A stretch of DNA of 64,000 nucleotides from Prillingera fragicola (Eukaryota; Basidiomycota; Tremellomycetes; Trichosporonales; Trichosporonaceae), in NCBI GenBank assembly GCA_002335605.1, contig BEDY01000010.1:310001-374000 (forward strand). The letters are read 5' to 3'. How positions within the stretch are numbered: position 1 is the stretch's first letter; every line of letters begins with the position of its first letter. Made by a program: the position numbers and the translations under genes. This document shows, piece by piece, positions 55,915 through 64,000 of this stretch. The notes below the pieces were generated by a model, which saw only the letters and a list, made by a program, of their open reading frames with translations, ran no database searches and was not told the DNA's origin.

Positions 55915-57352
55915 TCACCATGCCGCTGTCACCACTGCGCCGCCAACAGATGCTATGTCTGATGGCACGTGCGGAGGCGCAAAGATAAAGCCTCCTTCAG
56001 AAGCTGCCAGGAATCCTGCAATGCACTCGGGCTTGCCTTCCTGGACAGTGACCTCTACTTCATCACTACGAGGGACAGCCGCGAAACGCAGAGTGTCAGC
56101 AAGCGGCTCTGGTCGAGTGCCAATCGCAGAGCGGTACATGAACTGCAAGCGTGAGCGTGACATGCCACAAATGCCACCCTACCTGGACTGTTTGTCCTGT
56201 AACCAGGGGTGTCTCTGTGTCAAGACTGAGAGCGCCACGACTGGGATCGCCGGAGAGAATGCGCACAATACGAGGTGCAGCAACCTGATCGTCAGCTCAT
56301 TGCATAGACAGACACGGCCTACGCACCCCCGGATCAGAGATTGCCAGCCAAAACTCTTCGTCCTTTGTCAACCCAGCAGAGCGTTCAGCATCGCGTCGTT
56401 GAAGAGCAGCGATAAGAGTTTGAGTGGGATTCACGTTGGTTCCCTCGAAGCGAAGCAGAAGATTACCCCGCGCACTGCAGCGTGAGAATGAGAACGTGAA
56501 GGAGGGCAGGTGCTCACGATGCCACAGTGGTCTGCTCGTCCAAGGGCTTCAGCCCGTAGACAACCTGCGTTTTGGGCCAGGCAGGAAGAGCTAGGCCAAC
56601 GCTGCCGGATGAAAAGGTCTTGCCATTGTGAAACAAGGTGTGAGGCCGACCAGTGAGAAACGGTGTTCCTGCGGAGACGAGACCTAGCTGCAGTTGTATC
56701 AGTGACAGTGAGTATGTGAGGAAACTTACCTTGGTGGCATTCGGATACTCGTCGAGGGCACACAGAATGGGCAAGGGTGTACCATCTGTCAAGCACAGAA
56801 CTGTTCCGACACTACGATATCAGCAAAGACCCTTTCTCCTCTGGCTTACCTCTCTCTGGGCCCAAGAGACAGCACCGCGTCCATTGCCTGCGGAGCCCAG
56901 AGATTGTCCCAGCCACCACGCGTAGCCTCTTCCAGTGATCCAACCTCTTGCCCTCGGGTATCCTCCTTCCAGTTCGCTCCAGGTCGCTGCCAACGTCCCA
57001 CTTCAGCGGGTCCACGTCCGGTGGCGTCGCTTCTCCATGCCACAATTTCGCCCTCGTTGGGATCCGGCGTGAACACTGCGACGGCGACCTCAGGGTATGG
57101 CGACGAGTGAAAGGTACCAACTGACTTGAGCCCTCGCCCATTCATCCGGGACAGAATAGGTTCCATATCTTGAGCTTGAATGGCTGTAGACAGCGAGAAG
57201 AACAGAGCAGAGGACGGTCCGGAGGCAAGGTGCTCAAAGTGTTCGCTCACTGAGCCCGGAGTCGGAAACCGCAGTGTATGAGCAGAGAGATGCAATGCTC
57301 GTACACCATTATGTGTCGTCCTTGACCGCAAGACTGTGCCAAACAGACACAT
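55915..57352 (-). CDS. FIST-domain protein (candidate sensory/ligand-binding)
   Basis: Five or six exons encode about 425 aa. An N-terminal alpha/beta unit resembles FIST_N: SSALFFSLST, RGLKSVGTFHSSPYPEVAVA, VFTPDPNEGEIVAWRSD and a GRWQRPG segment. The C-terminal half resembles FIST_C: SVGLALPAW, LRILSGDPSRGALSLDTE, then LVTGQTVQ and RLQFMYRSAIG, with VRGVIFCFASREP upstream and GFLAASEGGFIFAPP near the end. FIST domains are proposed small-ligand sensors and occur in F-box-linked proteins (human FBXO22). Start ATG is 57350-57352 and stop TGA 55915-55917. An additional 3' exon is possible, since a GTGAGC donor overlaps the stop. Confidence 0.62.
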
Positions 57353-57607
57353 GGTGATGTACCGGAAACTACTGTATCAGTCGCTGTTACTTAAGTTGAA
57401 CAAATCATGAACGGAGGTGGAGGCGACGGAAGTAAATCTTCAACTGTAATCTCGATGAGATGGTGGAGGTCTAGGACCATCCAACATGTAGAGGTGTGAA
57501 AGTGCATGCATACTGTTCGAAGGGCGGTCAAACGTGATTATGAGTGAAGTTCAAGTACAGCAGGTACCGCGCTCATTTGGGCTGCCGCAGCAAAAGCTGG
57601 CTGCTTC

Positions 57608-58755
57608 TCACACCCATTGCATGTCCTCTTCGCGGACAAGAGACCATCTGGCCCCTTCCCTGCTCAATGGCTGTGCCCCAAAGATTTCTTCATATGGGCA
57701 CTTGACCCAGACCAGTTCTGTTTGGCCATTGGTCGGGTGGGTTTCGTCAGGCTTGGCGACACGCGGTCGAACCCATTGAAGATCGTCCCAGAACCGCCTA
57801 TAGAGACGACGAAGTAGTCGTGGGGACAACGCGCGCGGGTAGCCCCAAGTGTTCGGCGTCTCCCGAGTGTGCTGGCGAGGAGGTCGAGGATATGGCTCCT
57901 TCGGTGACCCCTTCGGGGACCGGCTAGGGAAAACCGCACGGAGACTGGGGGGCAGCCTGTCAAGACTAGGCAGCTCGGCAGATGAGTCTGTCCCCTGGCT
58001 GATACCAGCCAAATGCATGAGCCCTGGAACGACAGTGGTGTCTTCCCATCCTGTGCATGAACCCGCCTCGTTGAGCGGAAGAATGAGAGGCACTGCAAAC
58101 GACTCCCACTCCCGTTCCCACTCCGCCTTGGCCTCCCTCCGCAGGGCAGTTTTGGGAGTCGGTGTTCGTGCGCGTGGCTGTGGAGGTTTGATATTGCCTA
58201 CCGGGTTGCGTAGTGGCCGCAGTGGTGCAGGTAGAGGCTGCAAGATACTTGGCGGGAACCGCGTTCGCGGCAGAGGCTCCTTGTCCGTAACAATTGTTGG
58301 CCATACATCTGCTGGTAGTGGAGAGCTCAACGTAATGCGCTGTAGTAAGCAGTCACTTCTATCTTGAATGGCTCACTTTGACGAGCTGCCATTTGTTACG
58401 GCCACGCTGACCGTAGCATTGTTCTAGTAGTCGCACCAGTGCATGAGGATGGCATGCAACAGCCGCCTGCAAGTGCCGCAGTTCCTTTATAGTGTCAGTC
58501 ATATTTCATAAATCGTCCACTTACCTGGTGTGCTTTCTGCAGTACTGTGCGGCCTTTAGAGGTCCCCAAAGGTGCAGGAGAGCCGGCCCCTGCGATTTGT
58601 TGACAAGAGGTGTCGGTGGAGGTAGGGTGGCCTCCTTCTCGCAACATTGTTTTCATGCGTGGAGCCGAACATGCCCATACGTGAGGATCTGGAATGTAGC
58701 GCAGGTGATGCAAATAAGCCCGATACAAGGCGCGTGGTGAAAGCGACGTTGCCAT
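57608..58755 (-). CDS. LYR-motif protein, Cup1-like N-terminus
   Basis: Three exons encode about 350 aa. The N-terminus has the LYR signature and following helix (LSPRALYRAYLHHLRYIPDP), as in the complex I LYR family, which usually handles Fe-S cluster or acyl-carrier contacts in mitochondria. A second helical segment is LRHLQAAVACHPHALVRLLE. The C-terminal part is not low-complexity: LPPSLRAVFPSRSPKG, then TWGYPRALSPRLLRRLYRRF and a final LSREGARWSLVREEDMQWV. The long C-terminus is unusual for LYRM proteins (typically about 100 aa) but fits the fungal Cup1-like subgroup. Start ATG is 58753-58755 and stop TGA 57608-57610. Divergent from the dynein gene by 162 bp. Confidence 0.7.
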
Positions 58756-58917
58756 GGTGTTTAAAGAGCAGTCAACTACTAGGAGCAGTCAACTGGGCTA
58801 GAAATATGTACAAAGTCAAGCGGGGTCATGGTGGTCACGTGTCTCAGGCACGGATCGCGGCTTGTGCAACGAGGTCGTTGACGCGTTCTGACAACCTTTG
58901 ACTGCATCCATCTCGCC

Positions 58918-61242
58918 ATGTCTGAAAGACGCCGCCTGGAGATTGACGAGAAGCGTGCCAGGTTAGCCGAGCTTCGTCGCGCTCGTGAGGAACGGAAAAA
59001 GCAATTGAGCCAGATTGAGAAGGGCAGTGGATGTGAGGTAGGTTCACCGTCAGTTGGCATTTACTCACAACCAGTCACAGCCACTCATTTCGTCTCGCAA
59101 GGATGTGAATGATTTGGTGGACTCTTTACTCTCCCCAGCTCGACCTGGATCTCCCTACTCGGGTCCGTCTCGCAATGTGTCCCTGGGAGCGTCTACGAGC
59201 ACCTCCGTTCCGGCCTCTGGACCATCAACGCCTCCAGCGGCGTCCGTGCCAAGTACCCCCGGCGACCGGGCCAGCAGGTTGGGCAACAATGCAGGAACAG
59301 CCGAGCGCACCACACAGCTGGCTACAGCTGTGACAGCATTGGGTATCGAGTGGGTAACTCATTGCGCGTCACAGTCTAACAGCCCAGAAAGACACCTGCG
59401 CCGGCTGTGCGAGTCGAGTATGTGGACACCTACACCGAGATGTACGACATGCCCTCAAAGGTGACGGTCCACTGTGTGCATAGTAGCTAAACTGTTTAGA
59501 TTGTCAAGCCCGAAACGTATTCGAAATCGGTGCAGACCACGGTGGCGTCCATCTCTACGTCCATGTCCGATCACGAGTCCGAAGGTGAAACGACGACATC
59601 GCGTTGGCGAGGCGGCGGTGGTGGAGCAGGCAGGGAAACAGAGGATGAGATGAGGACGCGCATCATTGCAGAACTTGATGAAGAACGACGCACCCTGGAA
59701 AAGGAGCTCAAGGAGCTCAAGGAGAAGACTGACAACCTGCAGCTGCAGTGTGGGTGAAGGATGGTCGTCGCAGTTGCTAACAAAGCAGACCTGCCCGATG
59801 ACCAACGTCAGGTCATTTTCGCCGCTCCCGACTTCACTGCATTCATTGAAGGCTCGTCACGCATTGTTCAACGTGCGCTTAGTGACGGTTATGATTACAT
59901 CAAGGACTACACGATTGGCGTCGACGGGGGATTCGAAGATGAGGGCCAAAAAGTCAAGCTTTTGTGTGCATTTTCAGATGATCGATGGACAAATGGGCGT
60001 TCTGTCACAGACCTGGACTGGTCACCCAAGGTGGGTTCAACGTGCACTCAAGAACTGATCGATTTCTAGTTTCCGGAGCTGGTTGTTGCCTCGTACAATC
60101 GCAACCCATCGTCCCCCAATGATCCAGATGGCATCGTCGCGGTGTGGAATCTCCATTTGCTGGAACGTCCAGAATTTGTCTTCCATTCCCCGGTAGGTTT
60201 CCACGAGTTGAATGAAGCTGATCCGGTGCAGTCTGACATTCTGTCCGTCACGTTTTCTCCCTTCCACCCCACTCTGATTTTTGGAGGCAGCTATTCCGGA
60301 CAAGTGTTGCTATGGGATACCCGTGCGAAGCATCTCCCCGTTCTCAAGACCCCTCTCTCTGCGTCTGGGCACACATATCCCATCTACGCGATGCAAGTCG
60401 TGGGCACGCAGAACGCCAACAGCCTAATCACCAGCAGTACCGATGGTCTGGTCTGCTCATGGCAGGCGGACATGTTGAGCCAGCCACAGGAGGCATTGCT
60501 GTTGACTGTTGCTTCGCATAATAAGACGGACGAGGTCTCCATCGCATGCCTCGACTTCGCCGAGAATGAGACGGCCACTTTCTGGGTGGGCACTGAAGAG
60601 GGTTCGGTATACCAAGCGAATCGCTACGACAGGGCATCCGCCAAAGCAGGTCTCAACGCCGACGACGTCTATCGCGGGCACGCAGGGCCAGTTACAGGCA
60701 TTCACTTTCACCCGTCGTCTGGAGGCATCGACTTCTCTGATCTCTTTCTCACCTCCTCAGTCGACTGGACGGTCAAACTATGGCGCGCGAAAGCTGGCGC
60801 GGCCACGAAAGCGACTGGTAGTACGACAACGAAGCAGACGGCGCCTGTGAACCCCAATATCACTCCCCTGCACTCATTTGAAGAGGCAGACGACTACGTG
60901 TTCGACGTCAAGTGGCATCGAACCCATCCGGCTCTGTTCGGAACGGTTGATGGAACCGGCAAGTTTGACCTTTGGGACATCAACCACGATGTGGAGGTTC
61001 CTCAGGTCTCGACGCAAGTATGCTCTCGGGCCATCAACAAGCTCGCTTGGGACAGGACGGCGCTTCCCCGCAAAGTTGGCCTCGGTGGCAGCGATGGCAA
61101 GGTGTACGTCTATGATGTCGCCGACAAGATTGTCCAGCCCCGTGAGAACGAGTGGGTGGAGCTTCAGAAGAACATTCAAGGCCTCGCCGCTAATCGGGAT
61201 ATGGGCGGAGCGTTTGGCTTGGCAGAATCACGGTGTCGGTAA
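58918..61242 (+). CDS. Cytoplasmic dynein intermediate chain
   Basis: About 680 aa in seven or eight exons. The charged N-terminal helix (DEKRARLAELRRAREERKKQ) is the dynactin p150 binding region. A Ser/Pro-rich linker follows, then the light-chain-binding zone with ETYSKSVQT, which resembles the SQT LC8 site. A coiled coil follows (TLEKELKELKEK). WD-repeat parts include VTDLDWSPK, FPELVVASYNRNPSSPNDPD, GIVAVWNLH, FSPFHPTLIFGGSYSGQVLL and HAGPVTGIHFHPS. Further blades contain LTSSVDWTVKLW, VFDVKWHRTHPALFGTVDG and INKLAWD. This order is that of the intermediate chain, which links dynein to dynactin for nuclear migration and spindle work. Start ATG 58918, stop TAA 61240-61242. Confidence 0.94.
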
Positions 61243-61306
61243 CAACAGGTGGGGCAAGTGTAGTGTTTGTCATGAATGCATATATGATGTGACTGTACAA
61301 AATGGC

Positions 61307-62248
61307 TCATCCCAGGCTGCTGTATCCACCGCGGCCAGCAGATGAGCGCACATTGTTGAACAAATGGCTAGAGAGATCGCTGGCAAGCGTCGGCAGCTCT
61401 CGCCAAAAGTCTCGATGAGGTACAAGGTCCCATCCTCGCGCGCTGTATTGCTGGTGGTTGTAGAGGGCGCCGAGAACGAAATACGCAAGGAGGACAAAGA
61501 AGATAGACCAGATGAGAAAGTTGATTGTCGACCAGAATCCGCCACCGCCACCGACCGCAGCGGTAGTAGGGCAGGCGCTCGGCGTTGCCCAGGTAAGCTT
61601 AAGAACCCCATCGGTATACGAGTCCAAAGTGGGGTTCTCATCGGTAGCCGCCTTGTCGCATTTGAGTGTGAATTCAAGATTCTGCTTCATCCTGGTTGGG
61701 TTAGCAGACTTCACGTTGTCATCGTCAGCACGTACCCTGCGTACTCCTTAAGAACACTGAGGACCAACCCCTCTGCTCCCTTGTTGCCCAGGGCGCGGAT
61801 GGCCACACTATCATCCCCGTTCCACAGAGGGATGACCGCCGTGACACGTTCGGGGTCAGAAGCCGACTCCTTGTGATTTACAAGTCGAAGGCACATGCGC
61901 GTGCCGTCCGGACACTGAATGGGTTAGCTCTCGAGGTCGGACCCTTGCTTGAGGGGGGTGGCAACATGTCGCGGCTCAAGTGCACACCTCTCACGTCGAA
62001 CTCACCTGGTCCTCATCTCCTTTGCCTTCCTCCTTCCCCAAGGATTCACAGAGATTCATTGTGAAGCGAACCTCGGTTTTCGTTGGCGGCGTGTCCGTCT
62101 GCTTGCTCGATGTTCGCAACCCCTTGAGTGGCTCAAGATTGAAGCTATTGCCGGGAGTAGAGACCGCGTCGCATGAAAAGGCAAGTGTCAAGGGTAGAAG
62201 CGCGGCGAGGCCAACATTGAGAAGGGCAAGTGGAGGGCGGAGACGCAT
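61307..62248 (-). CDS. ATG27: Autophagy-related protein 27 (MRH-domain membrane protein)
   Basis: Three exons give about 285 aa. A signal peptide (LLNVGLAALLPLTLAFSC) is followed by the cysteine-rich luminal MRH domain: SFNLEPLKGLRT, EVRFTMNLCESLG, CPDGTRMCLRLVNHK, VTAVIPLW and LEFTLKCDKAA. One transmembrane helix follows (TINFLIWSIFFVLLAYFVLG), and the short cytosolic tail has NHQQYSARGWDLVPHRDFW. The tail's YSARGWDLVPHRDFW pattern is typical of Atg27. In yeast, Atg27 traffics between Golgi, vacuole and Atg9 vesicles. Start ATG is 62246-62248 and stop TGA 61307-61309. The start lies 262 bp from that of the cyclin H gene. Confidence 0.9.
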
Positions 62249-62510
62249 GGTTGCGATACTCTGCCAGGCTGCGAAGAAGATGACAGGAAACGCGAATGAA
62301 CACGAGCAACATCATACATAGCCAGTCCACCTTCCAGCGGCATCAGGTGCGGAATCAGCTCTTGCCACGTGGACCACGTGCTTTGCGTCAACATGATCAT
62401 GACCTGATGGCCATATCTTGGGATCTTGGTCCCTGGTTCAGTACAATCAGTCACTGTTAGCCCAAACACCAATCGCTGGCTTGTAGTTGTTCGGTCCTGC
62501 GAAGCACACA

Positions 62511-63886
62511 ATGGCAAGAGCTATGGAGGCTGGCCCTTCACAGCAAAAGTCGTTGAGAAGCGCAGCTACGACCGCTGGCTCAGCCGCGACATCAACTACT
62601 GGCGCCGACCCTCCTTCCCATGCTTCCCCTGCTACGACTCCATCTCGAACGGGGCCTTCGCCTTATCATGATAGTTCGCAATTTCGGCATTGGAGGTACT
62701 CGGAAACCTCACTGGTGACCTTGCGCGCAGCTCTCAATGAGAGGAGCAAGGAGGTGACCGCAAAGAATATGGCTGCAGAGAAGGTGTGTACACATCTATG
62801 AAGTCAACTTGCCGTTGCCGCTTGGAGACGACCTGCGATGGCTGCTGACCTGTTTAGGAGGCTCAGATGTCTTTAGGAGGCGCTGTTACCGACCCACCGG
62901 CGCCGGCTGCCTACCTCTCGGTGGATGATGAGCTCCTGCTCGTGCGCTTTTACTGCAACCATGCCTCCAAGATCTGCCGTCAAGGCTTTGGGCTCCCAGA
63001 GGACGTCGAAGCCACAGCTATAAGCTACATGAAACGATTCTATCTCAAAAACAGTGTCATGGAATGGCATCCCAAAAATATCATGTTGGTTGGTTTGTCC
63101 AGGCGGAAGGCTGACCCTCAGGCCAACTTGTCTCTTCCTTGCCGCTAAAACAACAAACCACCCGGTTCCAATTGAAACATATGTTTCCAAACTGCAAGGC
63201 TTTCAGATGGCCGATGTTCTCGATCTCGAGTTTCTTGTTGCCCAGTCTCTGGGGTTCGAGTTTTGGGTGCGCGGGGCCAACAAGGCGTTGCGTGGGTGGG
63301 CTCTTGAGCTCCAAACTGCCCCAGCACCACCTTCCGGGTCCTCAGCTGAGGCTGTTCAGCGAGCATTGCCAGCAGCCTTGGAGCATCTGGCTACCAGTCG
63401 ATACACCGATACTGAGTTTCTGTATGCGCCTTCTCAGATCGCCCTAGCGTGCTGGCGACTCGCGAACAAAGAGCTTGTGGACAGCTTCTTGGAGTTGAAG
63501 TACTCCACTGCCAAGGACGACTACCCCTACGGAATTTCACTTCCCGACCTTAGCGAGATCATCACGGAGATTGAGACTCACATTACCGATGCGGCTCCGG
63601 ACTTCGACATTCGAAAGGTCAAGGAGATTGACAAGAGGCTCAAGTCGTGCACTAACCCCGAGAAGGTTCAAGGGACAGCGCTGTCAGTGTGACTTTATGT
63701 TTTTTGTTCTGAACAAGACTGACCAAGCCCAGGTACATCAAGCGGAAAGCAGAACAGGAAGCGAAGGCAGCGGAGAGCAAGGCTGTCAAGACTGCGAAGG
63801 CTAAAGAGGCTCGCGCAGAGGACGACCTCGTTTTTGGCGGGAGCTTGAAGGGCTCAGCAAGTAAAGACGCGGATGTGTTTGCTTAG
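62511..63886 (+). CDS. CCL1: Cyclin H (CDK-activating kinase / TFIIK)
   Basis: Four exons encode about 390 aa. A Ser/Pro/Thr-rich N-terminus leads to FRHWRYSETSLVTLRAALNE, the conserved cyclin H opening. Cyclin box 1 contains LSVDDELLLVRFYCNHASKI, FGLPEDVEATAISYMKRFYL, NSVMEWHPKNIM and, across an intron near 63085-63120, LTCLFLAAKTTNHPVPIETY. The second part has LDLEFLVAQSLGFEFWV, the box-2 helix and YAPSQIALACWRLAN. The C-terminal helix with IKRKAEQEAKAAESK and a basic/acidic tail ends DVFA. With CDK7 it forms TFIIK, which phosphorylates the Pol II CTD and activates CDKs. An in-frame ATG at 62487 lies upstream. Stop TAG is 63884-63886. Confidence 0.93.
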
Positions 63887-64000
63887 AGAGTGTCACAGTG
63901 ATAGCATGCATATCTCCTCTGGCTGCCCAGAGGAGGCGAAGTGTGTACAAGCAGGAGCTGTTCACTGCGAGGTGTCTTCAGAGGAGGCGAATTCGAATCG

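Noticed and set aside
55646..55921. 92-codon frame following the FIST stop
   Set aside because: It has no domain and no branch-site signal in the putative intron, so the stop at 55915 is preferred, although an extra exon is noted as possible.
63930..63995. Two AGAGGAGGCGAA copies about 50 bp apart at the right edge
   Set aside because: Two short copies near the window end are not enough to call a repeat element, and the sequence beyond is unavailable.
1..64000. Transposons, secondary-metabolite cluster, mating-type locus or viral insertion
   Set aside because: No transposase, reverse transcriptase, polyketide or peptide synthase, homeodomain or viral gene was recognised, and no terminal repeats were noticed.

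Overview
The window is nuclear DNA from a basidiomycete fungus, most likely a Tremellomycete and possibly of the Trichosporonales; the order-level guess is inference. The evidence is high GC, gene density of about one gene per 1.7 kb, and many introns of 35-60 nt with GTRNGT donors, CTRAC branch sites and NYAG acceptors. Product lengths and domain sets also match that class. No rRNA, tRNA, CRISPR, transposon or viral element was recognised.

Layout, left to right. 0-7 kb: the 3' end of eIF3a, RFC2, a BTB-domain protein, a decayed or divergent BTB-like copy beside it, and a small cysteine-rich ORF. 7-19 kb: asparagine synthetase, the Gid4 degron receptor, a Rap1-like telomere protein with two BRCT-like segments plus Myb, a Kre9/KNH-type GPI-anchored wall protein and a DUF1776 protein. 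19-29 kb: an F-box protein, a SUR7/PalI membrane protein, elongin A, a heterotrimeric G-protein gamma subunit built from four tiny exons, an unrecognised coiled-coil protein, MCP1 and CMS1. 29-42 kb: ASE1/MAP65, phosphatidylserine synthase, a LOC1-like factor, a secreted carboxylesterase, a SAC3/GANP-like protein, SYS1 and serine palmitoyltransferase LCB2, whose upstream region carries a 77-bp near-pure G tract. 42-64 kb: a Zn2Cys6 regulator, an arrestin-like protein, NBP35, a triple-MHYT membrane protein, a FIST-domain protein, a LYR-motif protein, dynein intermediate chain, ATG27 and cyclin H.

The genes are mostly housekeeping and do not form a cluster. Several functions recur: lipid and membrane traffic (CHO1, LCB2, SYS1, MCP1, ATG27, SUR7, arrestin), chromosome and spindle biology (RFC2, Rap1-like, ASE1, dynein chain), transcription (elongin A, cyclin H, Zn2Cys6) and ribosome biogenesis (CMS1, LOC1). 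Many neighbours are divergent pairs sharing 150-400 bp promoters. Two long gene-poor stretches (44.2-46.8 kb and 53.5-55.9 kb) lie upstream of the arrestin/Zn2Cys6 pair and of the MHYT gene.

All gene models were built by eye from splice signals and protein family fit. Start and end codons were read from the sequence, but internal exon borders are approximate unless a position is given.
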